A DNA stretch of 64,000 nt, taken from positions 124,001 through 188,000 of the forward strand of contig NZ_AUED01000001.1 in assembly GCF_000425805.1 (NCBI RefSeq), in the 5' to 3' direction. Both the position numbers and the translations under genes were made by a program. Under the pieces are notes generated by a model. It searched no databases. It saw nothing but the letters and a program-made list of their open reading frames with translations, and was not told the DNA's origin. Shown piece after piece: positions 26,348-35,359 of the stretch; position 1 is the first letter of the stretch, and each line of letters opens with the position of its first letter. The DNA is from Pseudomonas vranovensis DSM 16006 (lineage in GTDB: Bacteria; Pseudomonadota; Gammaproteobacteria; Pseudomonadales; Pseudomonadaceae).

Positions 26348-27406
26348 ATGAGCAGTCTCAACGCAGCATCCCAGGCCGCTGGCGTACACAGCGACGCGGC
26401 GAACGATCAACCCCTGCTGGCGTTCATTGGCGAGCAGGCCCAGGCGCAGCGGGTGGTCATCTTGCAGCGCAAACAGCTTTCAGGGGGGGCGATCCAGGAA
26501 AACTGGCTGCTTGACGTGCAGCTCGACGGCGGCCCCTTTGCCGGTGTACAGCGTTGGGTTCTGCGCAGCGACGCCGCCTCCGCGTTGCCGGCTAGCCTGA
26601 GCCGCGCCCAGGAATTTGCCGTGCTCAGTCGGGTGCATCGCGCCGGGGTAAAAGTGCCCCGGCCGCTGTGGCTGTGCCGGGACCCGGCGGTGATTGGCCG
26701 CGCCTTTTTCCTCATGGAGTGGGTGCCCGGCATTGCGGCGGGCCGGTTGCTCAGTGGCCAGTGCGCTGCCGAAGGCAATGCGCAGTTGGCTGCCGAGTTG
26801 GGTGCCAACCTTGCGCGGTTGCATCAACTGCGCCCGCCCTGTGGCGAGCTGGGCTTTCTGCCGCTGCCCGACGTCGCGCCGGCACTGGCCAGCATCGCCA
26901 CGCACCGCGCTTTTCTCGATCGCCATCAAGGCGCACACCCCGTGCTGGAATGGGGCCTGCGCTGGTGCGAGCTCAACGCACCGACCGACAGCACGGTGTG
27001 CCTGCTGCATCGCGACTATCGCAGCGGCAATTACCTGGCCAACGAAGCAGGCTTGCAGGCCGTACTGGACTGGGAATTCACCGGCTGGGGCGACCCCCGT
27101 GAAGACATCGGCTGGTTCTGCGCCCGTTGCTGGCGCTTCGCTCGACCAGACCTCGAGGCAGGCGGCATCGGGCAACTGGAGGACTTTCTGCGCGGCTACC
27201 GCGAGGTTTCTGCGCTGCACATCGACCGTGAACAACTCGATTACTGGCAAGTGATGGCGACCTTGCGCTGGGCGGTGATCGCCCTGCAACAAACCCAGCG
27301 CCATCTCTCGGGCGAAGAGCCGTCACTCGAACTGGCGCTTACCGGGCGCCTGCTGCCGGAGCTGGAACTGGAAATCCTGCGCCTGACCTCAGGAGCGAAA
27401 CAATGA
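26348..27406 (+). CDS. lvaA: LvaA, 4-hydroxyacyl-CoA kinase subunit
   Basis: The 352-residue protein belongs to the APH-type phosphotransferase family (related to ACAD10/11 N-domains), with the kinase catalytic loop LLHRDYRSGNYL at about 219-230 and VLDWEFTGWGDPREDIGW at about 239-256. In P. putida LvaA with LvaB phosphorylates 4-hydroxyvaleryl-CoA. The assignment rests on family plus an operon order identical to the described lva operon. The stop overlaps the lvaB start by four bases (ATGA). Confidence 0.92.
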   Translation: MSSLNAASQAAGVHSDAANDQPLLAFIGEQAQAQRVVILQRKQLSGGAIQENWLLDVQLDGGPFAGVQRWVLRSDAASALPASLSRAQEFAVLSRVHRAGVKVPRPLWLCRDPAVIGRAFFLMEWVPGIAAGRLLSGQCAAEGNAQLAAELGANLARLHQLRPPCGELGFLPLPDVAPALASIATHRAFLDRHQGAHPVLEWGLRWCELNAPTDSTVCLLHRDYRSGNYLANEAGLQAVLDWEFTGWGDPREDIGWFCARCWRFARPDLEAGGIGQLEDFLRGYREVSALHIDREQLDYWQVMATLRWAVIALQQTQRHLSGEEPSLELALTGRLLPELELEILRLTSGAKQ

Positions 27407-27759
27407 ACCGCCCCGACGCCCGCGAACTGCTGCATATCGCTCGCCAGACCCTGCTGCAGGAACTGCTGCCGGCACTGCCTGCCGACAAACGCTACCTGAC
27501 CCTGATGGTCGCCAATGCCATGGCCATCGCGGGTCGCGAATACCAGGACGCAATCAGCGCTGATGGTCTGGAGCATGAGCACCTGCAGGCGCTGCTGGAC
27601 GACCGCCAGTTGTCACTGGGTGACGCCCGCCAAGGGCTCGCTGCCGCTATCCGCGAAGGCCGTTTCGATGGTGGCGATGAACGCAGCCGGCTGCTTGAGG
27701 CGCTGCAACAGACCACCCTCGCACAGCTGGCAATCAGCAATCCCAAGGCGCTGCCATGA
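27403..27759 (+). CDS. lvaB: LvaB, small partner of the 4-hydroxyacyl-CoA kinase (DUF6285)
   Basis: The 118-residue, mostly helical protein (DARELLHIARQTLLQELLPALPADKRYLTLMVANAMAIAGREYQD) is the DUF6285 protein that always follows this kind of phosphotransferase. LvaB is required with LvaA for phosphorylation of the 4-hydroxyacyl-CoA. It is coupled to lvaA by an ATGA overlap; lvaC follows after 55 bases. Confidence 0.9.
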   Translation: MNRPDARELLHIARQTLLQELLPALPADKRYLTLMVANAMAIAGREYQDAISADGLEHEHLQALLDDRQLSLGDARQGLAAAIREGRFDGGDERSRLLEALQQTTLAQLAISNPKALP

Positions 27760-27814
27760 GCGCACCCGTCGCCCATCTTGAATACCGCACCGTGCCAAGC
27801 ACCCAAGGACAGCC

Positions 27815-28987
27815 ATGAACTTCACGCTCCCCGACGACCTGCTCGCCCTGCAAGAGAAGACCCGCACCTTTATCGCCGAGCAGGTGATCCCGCTGGAAAA
27901 AGACCCGCGCCAGACCGCCCATGGCCCTGGTGAAAGCCTGCGCCAGGAGCTCATCGAGCGCGCCCGCAAGGCTGGCCTGTTGACCCCGCACGCCAGCCGC
28001 GAAATGGGCGGCCAGGCGTTGAGCCACATCGCCAAGGCCATCGTCTTCGAAGAGGCCGGTTATTCGCCGCTGGGCCCGGTGGCGCTGAACATCCATGCGC
28101 CGGACGAAGGCAATATTCACCTGATGGACGTGGTCGCCACCGAAGCGCAGAAAGACCGCTGGTTGCGTCCGCTGGTGCAGGGCCATATCCGTTCCTGCTT
28201 TGCCATGACCGAGCCGGCGCCGGGCTCCGGCTCCGATCCGTCGATGTTGCGCACTACGGCCACCCGCGACGGTGACGACTATCTCATCAACGGTCACAAG
28301 TGGCTGATCACCGGCGCCGAGGGCGCGCGTTTCGTGATCATCATGGCGCGCATGGAAGACGGCACCGCCACCATGTTCCTGTCCGACATGGACCGCGAGG
28401 GCATTGTCCACGAGCGTCAGCTCAACTCTCTGGACAGCTGCTTTACCGGGGGGCACGGCCAGTTGCGCTTCGACAATCTGCGCATTCCGGCCAGCGACGT
28501 GCTGGGTGAGATCGGTGCCGGCTTCCGCTATGCCCAGGTACGCCTGGCACCGGCCCGGCTGACCCACTGCATGCGCTGGCTCGGCGCGGCCCGTCGGGCC
28601 CACGACATCGCCTGTGACTACGCCCGCACCCGAGACGCGTTCGGCAAGCCGCTGGGTGAGCACCAGGGCGTCGGTTTCATGCTTGCGGACAACATGATGG
28701 ACCTGCACGTGGTGCGCCTGGCGGTCTGGCATTGCGCCTGGGTGCTCGACCAGGGCCAGCGCGGCAATGTCGATTCGAGCATGGCCAAGGTGATCAGCGC
28801 CGAAGCGCTGTGGCGGGTAGTCGACCGTTGCGTGCAGATGCTCGGTGGTCGCGGTGTGACCGACGACACCGTGGTCGAGCGGATTTTCCGCGACATCCGG
28901 CCGTTTCGCATCTACGACGGCCCGAGCGAAGTCCATCGCATGAGCCTGGCGAAAAAAATCCTCGACCGCCGCACAGGAGCGCACTGA
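27815..28987 (+). CDS. lvaC: LvaC, acyl-CoA dehydrogenase-family enzyme acting on 4-phosphovaleryl-CoA
   Basis: The 390-residue acyl-CoA dehydrogenase-fold flavoprotein has CFAMTEPAPGSGSDPS in the FAD/substrate region and RCVQMLGGRGVTDDTVVERIFRDIRPFRIYDGPSEVHRMSLAKKIL at the C-terminus. In the levulinate pathway LvaC removes phosphate from 4-phosphovaleryl-CoA to give an enoyl-CoA, which is then hydrated to 3-hydroxyvaleryl-CoA. Its TGA overlaps the lvaD ATG by one base. Confidence 0.92.
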   Translation: MNFTLPDDLLALQEKTRTFIAEQVIPLEKDPRQTAHGPGESLRQELIERARKAGLLTPHASREMGGQALSHIAKAIVFEEAGYSPLGPVALNIHAPDEGNIHLMDVVATEAQKDRWLRPLVQGHIRSCFAMTEPAPGSGSDPSMLRTTATRDGDDYLINGHKWLITGAEGARFVIIMARMEDGTATMFLSDMDREGIVHERQLNSLDSCFTGGHGQLRFDNLRIPASDVLGEIGAGFRYAQVRLAPARLTHCMRWLGAARRAHDIACDYARTRDAFGKPLGEHQGVGFMLADNMMDLHVVRLAVWHCAWVLDQGQRGNVDSSMAKVISAEALWRVVDRCVQMLGGRGVTDDTVVERIFRDIRPFRIYDGPSEVHRMSLAKKILDRRTGAH

Positions 28988-29754
28988 TGCAGCCCGTTAT
29001 TGCCCAACTGTTCAACCTTGAAGGCCGTCGTGCCCTGGTCACAGGCGCCTCCAGTGGCCTGGGCCGGCATTTCGCCCTGACCCTGGCGGCCGCTGGCGCC
29101 GAGGTGGCGGTAGCGGCGCGGCGCAGCGAGCCGTTGCGCCAACTGGTGGACGATATCCAGGCGGCCGGTGGCCGGGCCAGCGCCCATTCGCTCGACGTCA
29201 CCCGCCGCGACGCCATCTGCCGTTGCCTCGATGAAGTCGGCCCGCTGGACATCCTGGTCAACAACGCCGGTGTCAGCGACAGCCGCAATGTGCTGGCTTA
29301 TGACGACGAGGGGTGGGACCAGATTCTCGACACTAACCTCAAGGGCGCCTGGAGCGTTGCCCAGGAAACCGCGCGGCGGATGGTGCAGGCGCAGCGCGGC
29401 GGCAGTGTGATCAATGTCACCTCGATTCTCGCCAGTCGCGTCGCCGGTGCGGTCAGTCCCTACGTTGCGGCCAAGGCCGGACTGGCCCACCTGACCCGCG
29501 CCATGGCGCTGGAGCTGGCGCGCCATGGCATCCGGGTCAACGCCCTGGCGCCGGGCTATGTGATGACCGAACTGAACGAGGATTTTCTTCGCAGCGACGC
29601 GGGAGAGAAGCTGCGTGCGCGTATTCCCAGCCGTGCGTTCTGCCAGCCGACGGACCTCGACGGTGCGCTGTTGCTGCTGGCCTGCGATGCCGGCAAGGCC
29701 ATGACCGGTACCGAAATCGTGGTCGATGGAGGGCATCTGTGCAGCGGCCTGTAG
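28987..29754 (+). CDS. lvaD: LvaD, levulinyl-CoA reductase (SDR family)
   Basis: The 255-residue SDR has TGASSGLG, NNAG and the catalytic S/Y/K (SILASRVAGAVSPYVAAKAG). In the lva pathway LvaD reduces levulinyl-CoA to 4-hydroxyvaleryl-CoA. The start is the ATG in the TGATG junction with lvaC; longer in-frame readings overlap lvaC wholly and are rejected. The C-terminus GTEIVVDGGHLCSGL is typical of the family. Confidence 0.92.
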   Translation: MQPVIAQLFNLEGRRALVTGASSGLGRHFALTLAAAGAEVAVAARRSEPLRQLVDDIQAAGGRASAHSLDVTRRDAICRCLDEVGPLDILVNNAGVSDSRNVLAYDDEGWDQILDTNLKGAWSVAQETARRMVQAQRGGSVINVTSILASRVAGAVSPYVAAKAGLAHLTRAMALELARHGIRVNALAPGYVMTELNEDFLRSDAGEKLRARIPSRAFCQPTDLDGALLLLACDAGKAMTGTEIVVDGGHLCSGL

Positions 29755-29816
29755 GCCGCCTGCTGCAACGCCTCTCAAGCACAACAACAGACCGATGACG
29801 GTCAGGAGAGCCCTAC

Positions 29817-31475
29817 ATGATGCCTTCGATGTTTGAAGCGGAGCTTGCGCCCAACGACGCCAATTATGTGCCGCTGTCGCCCGTGTCCTTCCTCAAGCGT
29901 GCCGCGCACATCTATCCGGACCGCGACGCGGTGATCCACGGTAGCCGTCGCTACAGCTACCGGCAGCTTCACCAACGCAGCCGTTGCCTTGCCAGTGCGC
30001 TGGAGCGGGTCGGCGTGCAGCGCGGTGACCGTGTTGCGGTGCTGGCGCCGAACGTGCCGGAGCTGCTTGAAGCGCACTATGGCGTGCCGGGGGCAGGCGC
30101 TGTACTGGTAAGCATCAACATTCGCCTGGAAGCGCACAGTATTGCCTTCATCCTTCGCCACTCGGCGGCCAAGGTGCTGATCTGTGACCGCGAGTTCAGT
30201 GCCACCGTGCGCCAGGCCCTGAGCTTGCTGGAGAGCCGGCCCCTGGTGATCGATATCGACGATGCCCAGGCCCTTGGCGGCGAGCTGATCGGCGAACTGG
30301 ACTACGAAGCGTTCCTGGCCCAGGGCGATGCCCGGCGGGCGCTTTCGCTGCCGGAAAATGAATGGCAGTCGATTGCCTTGAACTACACCTCCGGCACCAC
30401 GGGCGACCCCAAGGGCGTGCTGCTGCATCACCGCGGCGCCTACCTGAATGCCTGTGCCGGGGCGCTGATCTTCCAGCTCGGGCCGCGCAGCGTGTACTTG
30501 TGGACGCTGCCGATGTTCCATTGCAACGGCTGGAGCCACACCTGGGCGGTGACCCTGTGCGGTGGTACCCATGTGTGCCTGCGCAAAGTGCAGACCACTT
30601 CGATCTACACCGCCATCGCCGAGCACGGCGTCACGCACATGAGTGCGGCGCCGGTGGTGATGTCGATGCTTATCCATGCCCAGCAACAGTTCGAGCACCG
30701 CGCCGGTCAGCCGGTGGCGGTGATCACCGGTGGCGCTGCGCCGCCCAGCGCCGTGATCGCTGCCATGGAGGCGCGTGGCTTCAGCATCACCCATGCCTAC
30801 GGCATGACCGAAAGCTACGGGCCGAGCACCCTGTGCATGTGGCAACCGGGCCTGGACGAACTGCCGTTGGAGGCCCGTGCGCAGTTCATGGGCCGCCAGG
30901 GCGTGGCCCACCCAATGCTTGAAGAAGCCACCGTACTCGACGTCGAGAGTGGCCAGCCGGTGCCGGCCGATGGCGTGACCCTCGGTGAGCTGGTAGTGCG
31001 CGGCAACACGGTGATGAAGGGCTACCTCAACAACGCCTCGGCGACTCGCGCAGCCTTTGCCGATGGCTGGTTGCACACCGGCGACCTGGCAGTGCTGCAC
31101 GCCGATGGCTACGTAGAGATCAAGGACCGCTCCAAGGACATCATCATCTCCGGTGGCGAGAACATCAGTTCGCTGGAAATCGAAGAAGTGCTTTATCAAC
31201 ACCCTGCGGTGATCGAGGCAGCCGTGGTGGCCCGACCCGACCCGCACTGGGGCGAAACGCCCCATGCATTCGTGACCTTGCGCGCGGATGCCGCCACCAG
31301 TGTCGGCGTTGATGAGTTGGTCCTCTGGTGTCGCCAGCGACTGGCGCATTTCAAGGCACCGCGGCATGTCTCGCTGGTGGATCTACCCAAGACTGCGACC
31401 GGCAAGATCCAGAAGTTCGTGTTGCGTGAGTGGGCCAAAGTGCCACAGGAGGTGCCCTGCCAGATCGAACACTGA
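29817..31475 (+). CDS. lvaE: LvaE, levulinyl-CoA synthetase (AMP-forming)
   Basis: The 552-residue ANL-family ligase has the P-loop [31 protein letters not shown], the hinge [31 protein letters not shown] and the catalytic lysine in TATGKIQKF. It resembles AlkK-type medium-chain ligases. In this operon it activates levulinate with CoA, the first step. AGGAG precedes the ATG. The leader contains ACAACAACAG (29781-29790), one base short of a Crc/Hfq motif. Confidence 0.92.
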   Translation: MMPSMFEAELAPNDANYVPLSPVSFLKRAAHIYPDRDAVIHGSRRYSYRQLHQRSRCLASALERVGVQRGDRVAVLAPNVPELLEAHYGVPGAGAVLVSINIRLEAHSIAFILRHSAAKVLICDREFSATVRQALSLLESRPLVIDIDDAQALGGELIGELDYEAFLAQGDARRALSLPENEWQSIALNYTSGTTGDPKGVLLHHRGAYLNACAGALIFQLGPRSVYLWTLPMFHCNGWSHTWAVTLCGGTHVCLRKVQTTSIYTAIAEHGVTHMSAAPVVMSMLIHAQQQFEHRAGQPVAVITGGAAPPSAVIAAMEARGFSITHAYGMTESYGPSTLCMWQPGLDELPLEARAQFMGRQGVAHPMLEEATVLDVESGQPVPADGVTLGELVVRGNTVMKGYLNNASATRAAFADGWLHTGDLAVLHADGYVEIKDRSKDIIISGGENISSLEIEEVLYQHPAVIEAAVVARPDPHWGETPHAFVTLRADAATSVGVDELVLWCRQRLAHFKAPRHVSLVDLPKTATGKIQKFVLREWAKVPQEVPCQIEH

Positions 31476-31498
31476 TCGACCCGTCGCACGCCTTTTCC

Positions 31499-31509
31499 AA
31501 TAACAACAA
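31499..31509 (+). promoter_or_regulatory. Crc/Hfq-type motif before lvaF
   Basis: AATAACAACAA holds two overlapping AAnAAnAA matches about 24-34 bases before the lvaF start, so catabolite control may act on the transport genes of the operon. Confidence 0.65.
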
Positions 31510-31532
31510 GTGCTTTCGTCAGAGGTGGTCAC

Positions 31533-31862
31533 ATGCCCAGTTCCAGTCCCTTGTATGCACGCATACGGCGCAACACCCAATTCATCGAGCTGGTGGCTCG
31601 ACGCAACCGGCTCACCCTGGGCCTTCTGGTGGTGATCGTGGCGGTGTTCTACGCCTATATGGGGCTGGTGTCGTTCTGGCCCGAGCTGATCGGCCAGCGC
31701 CTTGCCGAGGGCTCGAACCTGACCTTCGGCGTGGTCGCCGGGGTGTCGCTGTTCGTGTTCTTCTGCGCGTTGTCGGGCTTCTACGTGTACCGCGCCAATG
31801 GCGAGTTCGACCGCATGACCCGCGAGCTGATCGCCCAGGTCGAGCAGGAGGAGGCACGATGA
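31533..31862 (+). CDS. lvaF: LvaF, DUF485 small membrane protein
   Basis: The 109-residue protein has two membrane segments (about 28-50 and 65-85) and belongs to DUF485 (YjcH type), the small protein that accompanies sodium:acetate-type symporters. In P. putida it is part of the lva operon and is thought to help uptake. It overlaps lvaG by four bases (ATGA), so the two are coupled. Confidence 0.92.
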   Translation: MPSSSPLYARIRRNTQFIELVARRNRLTLGLLVVIVAVFYAYMGLVSFWPELIGQRLAEGSNLTFGVVAGVSLFVFFCALSGFYVYRANGEFDRMTRELIAQVEQEEAR

Positions 31863-33523
31863 ACGCACGTTGCCTGCTCGCCCTTGGCACGGTGTTGTGC
31901 TCCACTTCGCTGCTGGCTTCGCCAGCGATGGAGGCGGCAACACGCCAGCCCTTGAACCTGCATGCCATCGGCATGTTCATGGTGTTCGTGGTCTTCACCC
32001 TGGCCATCACCTGGTGGGCCGCGCGGCGTACTCGCTCGACCGCCGACTTCTACAGCGCCGGCGGTGGTATCTCGGGGTTCCAGAACGGCCTGGCGTTGGC
32101 GGGCGACTACATGTCGGCCTCGACCTTGCTGGGCATCACTGCGCTGATCTACACCTCAGGCATGGACGGCTACATCTACCTGATCGCCTTCTTCGCCGGC
32201 TGGCCGGTGCTGCTGTTGCTGATGACCGAACGGCTGCGCAACCTGGGGCGGTTCACCTTCGCCGACATCACCTCGTACCGCCTCGATCAGGGCAAGGTGC
32301 GGACCATGGCGGCGATCGGCTCGTTGACCGTGGTGTGCTTCTACCTGGTGGCGCAGATGGTCGGGGCGGGGCAACTGATCAAGCTGCTGTTCGGCCTCGA
32401 CTATCACATCGCGCTGCTGATCGTCGGTGCGCTGATGATGCTCTACGTGACCTTCGGTGGCATGGTGGCGACCACCTGGGTGCAGATCATCAAGGCCTTC
32501 CTGCTGATGGTGGGCGGCACCCTGGTGATGCTGCTGGCGATGAACGAGTTCAACTTCAGCTACGACACCCTGGTCACCCGCGCGATGAGCATCCATGGGC
32601 TGGGTGATCGCCTGCTGGCACCTGGCAGCCTGCTGGCCGATCCGCTGACGGCATTGTCGCTGAGCCTGGGCCTGGTGTTCGGGACCGCCGGCTTGCCACA
32701 TATCCTGATGCGTTTCTTCACCGTCAGCGACGCCAAGGAGGCGCGCAAGTCGGTGCTCTATGCCACGGGCTTCATCGGCTATTTCTTCAACGTGATCTTC
32801 CTGCTGGGCCTGGCCTCGATTGTCATCGTCAGCCAGGACCCGCAGTACTTCGAAGGTAGCCAGGCCGGCGGCAAACTGCTGGGCGGCGGCAACATGGTCG
32901 CCATGCACCTGGCCCAGGCCGTGGGTGGCAACATGCTGCTGGGCTTTCTCTCGGCGGTGACCTTCGCCACCATCCTGGCGGTGGTGTCGGGGCTTGCCCT
33001 GGCCGGTGCCTCGGCCATCGCCCACGACTTGTATGCGCGGGTGATCAAGAAGGGCACGGCCAGCGAGGCGCAGGAGCTGCGAGTGACCAAGTTCGCCACC
33101 CTCGGGCTGGGCCTGGTCGCGATTGGCCTGGGCATCGTATTCGAGAACACCAACGTGGCGTTCATGGTGGCGCTGGCGTTTGGTATTGCCGCCTCGGCGA
33201 ACTTCCCGGTGCTGTTTCTCTCGATGTTCTGGCGTGGCCTGACCACCCGTGGTGCGCTGGCAGGCGGCTACCTGGGGCTGGTGAGTGCGATGGCGTTCGT
33301 GGTGTTTTCGAAGCTGGTGTGGGTCGATGTGTTCCACTTCAGCGAGCCGCTGTTCCCGTATACCCAGCCGGCGTTGTTCTCCATGCCGTTGGCATTCCTG
33401 GCGGCTTACGTGTTCTCGAAACTCGACCAGAGCGCCCGCGCCAAGGCCGAACGCGAAGCCTTCGAGGACCAGTACGTACGCGGCCAGACCGGTGTCGGCG
33501 CCAGCGGCGCATCGGCCCATTGA
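31859..33523 (+). CDS. lvaG: LvaG, sodium/solute symporter (ActP-like)
   Basis: The 554-residue SSS-family permease has a cleavable signal-like N-terminus ([26 protein letters not shown]) and about thirteen membrane segments. Family features include [29 protein letters not shown] and [24 protein letters not shown]. It resembles ActP, which takes up acetate with sodium; here the likely cargo is levulinate or another short carboxylate. It is the last gene of the operon and is followed by a long inverted repeat. Confidence 0.92.
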   Translation: MNARCLLALGTVLCSTSLLASPAMEAATRQPLNLHAIGMFMVFVVFTLAITWWAARRTRSTADFYSAGGGISGFQNGLALAGDYMSASTLLGITALIYTSGMDGYIYLIAFFAGWPVLLLLMTERLRNLGRFTFADITSYRLDQGKVRTMAAIGSLTVVCFYLVAQMVGAGQLIKLLFGLDYHIALLIVGALMMLYVTFGGMVATTWVQIIKAFLLMVGGTLVMLLAMNEFNFSYDTLVTRAMSIHGLGDRLLAPGSLLADPLTALSLSLGLVFGTAGLPHILMRFFTVSDAKEARKSVLYATGFIGYFFNVIFLLGLASIVIVSQDPQYFEGSQAGGKLLGGGNMVAMHLAQAVGGNMLLGFLSAVTFATILAVVSGLALAGASAIAHDLYARVIKKGTASEAQELRVTKFATLGLGLVAIGLGIVFENTNVAFMVALAFGIAASANFPVLFLSMFWRGLTTRGALAGGYLGLVSAMAFVVFSKLVWVDVFHFSEPLFPYTQPALFSMPLAFLAAYVFSKLDQSARAKAEREAFEDQYVRGQTGVGASGASAH

Positions 33524-33540
33524 CGAACATGCAACGCCCG

Positions 33541-33583
33541 GTGGGAGCTGGCGTGCCAGCGATGAAGCCCGTGCAGCTCCCAC
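33541..33583. terminator. Inverted repeat at the end of the lva operon
   Basis: GTGGGAGCTG and CAGCTCCCAC form perfect 10-base arms around a 23-base loop that itself contains GGCGTGCCAGC. It is REP-like, 18 bases after the lvaG stop. There is no T tract, so it is either a weak terminator or an mRNA 3-prime stabiliser. Confidence 0.55.
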
Positions 33584-33656
33584 ATTCCTGTGCAGAATTG
33601 CACATCCCTCACAGTTGCCTACGCTAACCCGGTACCGAGCAGACAGGTGAGTGACG

Positions 33657-34466
33657 ATGAATGTGATGCAATGGATGCCCGTTTCGTTGATGGTGTTGAG
33701 CCTGGCTCCAATCGCCCAGGCGGAGGACTCGGCAGAGCTGGCCAAAAAAGCCCTCAACCCGGTAGCAGCCATGTACAGCCTGCCTGTGCAATACAACTGG
33801 GATCAGAAGATCGGGCCGTCGGGCGAGGGCATGCACAGCGTTACGCACATCCAGCCAGTGCTGCCATTTGAGTTGAACGACGAGTGGAACCTCATTTCTC
33901 GCACCATCCTGCCGATCATCGATCAGCACGGGCTGGTGTCGGGTGGTGCGGCGGACAAATCCGGTGTTGGCGACATCACCCAGAGCTTTTTCTTCTCGCC
34001 CAAGCAGCCCACCGACAGCGGCTGGATACTCGGAGCCGGCCCTGCGCTGTTGATCCCCACGGGCAGCGATGAATTGCTCGGCAGCGAGCAATGGGGGCTG
34101 GGCCCGACAGCCGTTGCGCTCAAACAATCGAACGGCTGGACCCGGGGCATCCTGGCCAACCATATCTGGGGCCTGGACGGCAGCCCGCCGGATGACAAGG
34201 ACAAGGTCAACCAGACCTTCCTGCAGCCATTTTTCTCCTACACCAACAGCAGCCTGACCACCTACGGGATCAACACCGAATCCACCTACGACTGGCAAAC
34301 CCGCGAATGGTCGGTACCGGTCAACCTGACCGTGACCCAGTTGCTGAAAATCAGTGGTCACCCGCTGACCGTGCAGGTTGGGCCCAGGTACTGGCTCGAC
34401 AGCCCGGACAATGGCCCGCAGGGCTGGGGCTTCCGGGCGGCGGTGACCTTCTTGTTCCCGCGCTAG
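33657..34466 (+). CDS. Putative outer-membrane channel, MetA-pathway/phenol-degradation transporter family
   Basis: The 269-residue protein has a signal peptide (MNVMQWMPVSLMVLSLAPIAQA) and a beta-rich body ending in ...GFRAAVTFLFPR. Blocks such as VQYNWDQKIG, THIQPVLPFELNDEWNLISRTILPI and GPTAVALKQSNGWTRGILANHIWG match the family annotated as transporters of the meta-pathway of phenol degradation. No substrate is known. AGGTGA lies before the ATG; an upstream GTG is also possible. It stands alone after the lva operon. Confidence 0.75.
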   Translation: MNVMQWMPVSLMVLSLAPIAQAEDSAELAKKALNPVAAMYSLPVQYNWDQKIGPSGEGMHSVTHIQPVLPFELNDEWNLISRTILPIIDQHGLVSGGAADKSGVGDITQSFFFSPKQPTDSGWILGAGPALLIPTGSDELLGSEQWGLGPTAVALKQSNGWTRGILANHIWGLDGSPPDDKDKVNQTFLQPFFSYTNSSLTTYGINTESTYDWQTREWSVPVNLTVTQLLKISGHPLTVQVGPRYWLDSPDNGPQGWGFRAAVTFLFPR

Positions 34467-34468
34467 CG

Positions 34469-34539
34469 GGCGACTGCTTTGCAGGTGATCGTAGCCTCGG
34501 CAGCGGCTACAGCCTTTGGGTAGCCGCGCAGCGGTCGGG
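34469..34539. repeat. REP pair (GCAGCGGCTACA family)
   Basis: Compact inverted units GATCGTAGCCTCGGCAGCGGCTACAG and GTAGCCGCGCAGCGGTC lie between two convergent outer-membrane protein genes. Confidence 0.8.
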
Positions 34540-34559
34540 CCTGTGTGCAGGATGGAACG

Positions 34560-35285
34560 TCAGAAGGTCTTGCTGACCGAGGCCACCACGGCAGCGCTGC
34601 AGATATCCTCGAAGCCCAGATAGCTGGCGCATTCAGCCTGGGACAGGTCAGTGTCGATGTAGCTCAGCGACCAGTCCAGGGCCAGCATCGTGCGGCTGAG
34701 CTTCACTTCCCACTCGTGGTAGGCACTGCGGCTGCCGCCGTCGCTGGAAAACCAGCTCGGGTCCTTGTAGTCGTTGCGCCCGTAACGCACTTGCAGGCCC
34801 GTGTCGTAGGGCAGTGGCGTGCCGTAGCCTACATAGCTGTAGAGCATCGACTGGTCGCGGTTGAAGTCGCCCGAGTAGTTGCCCCCGAGCAGCACCCCCC
34901 AGGCGCGCAGTTCGGCATGGTACTCGCCGTAGTTCAGGGCACTCTGGCGCGGGTAGACGTAGTGGATATACGAGGTGTCGAGGGTGACGTCGTCGTTGAT
35001 CTGCCAGAAGTAGCCGGCGTAGTAATCCTGCTCCTGACGCGTGCGGCTGTCGAAGCCGAAGTCGACGTTGGAACTCCATACCCCGGCATACAGGCCGCTG
35101 CTGTGCAGCAGGGTCAGTGAACCTTGCAGGGCCGGGTCGTTCTGGGTCTGGGAGATGCCGCGGGTGCGGTAGTCGCTGAAGAGACCGACCTTGGCTTCCA
35201 GGCTGAAGGCTTCGTTGAGGTCGATGGCATGGGCAAACGGCGCGCAGGCGAGCAGACCGCCTGCGATAAGGGTGCGCGGGTTCAT
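34560..35285 (-). CDS. TorF-family putative porin
   Basis: The 241-residue beta-barrel protein has a signal peptide (MNPRTLIAGGLLACAPFAHA) and the family opening LEAKVGLFSDYRTRGISQTQNDPALQGSLTLLHSSGLYAGVWSSNVDFG. It ends in an aromatic residue (SVSKTF), as expected for an outer-membrane barrel. It probably passes a small substrate. It lies 74 bases downstream of the amidohydrolase gene on the same strand, so the two are likely cotranscribed. A strong Crc/Hfq motif precedes its start. Confidence 0.85.
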   Translation of the reverse strand: MNPRTLIAGGLLACAPFAHAIDLNEAFSLEAKVGLFSDYRTRGISQTQNDPALQGSLTLLHSSGLYAGVWSSNVDFGFDSRTRQEQDYYAGYFWQINDDVTLDTSYIHYVYPRQSALNYGEYHAELRAWGVLLGGNYSGDFNRDQSMLYSYVGYGTPLPYDTGLQVRYGRNDYKDPSWFSSDGGSRSAYHEWEVKLSRTMLALDWSLSYIDTDLSQAECASYLGFEDICSAAVVASVSKTF

Positions 35286-35298
35286 GAAGGGCGTTCCA

Positions 35299-35309
35299 TT
35301 ATTGTTGTT
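35299..35309 (-). promoter_or_regulatory. Crc/Hfq-type motif before TorF-family gene
   Basis: On the coding strand AACAACAATAA gives two overlapping AAnAAnAA matches about 14-24 bases before the ATG. Confidence 0.7.
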
Positions 35310-35359
35310 GTGGGGGCTACAGGGGGTGGCGGCGCGGCGCTGCCACGGGTGCTGCGGGC

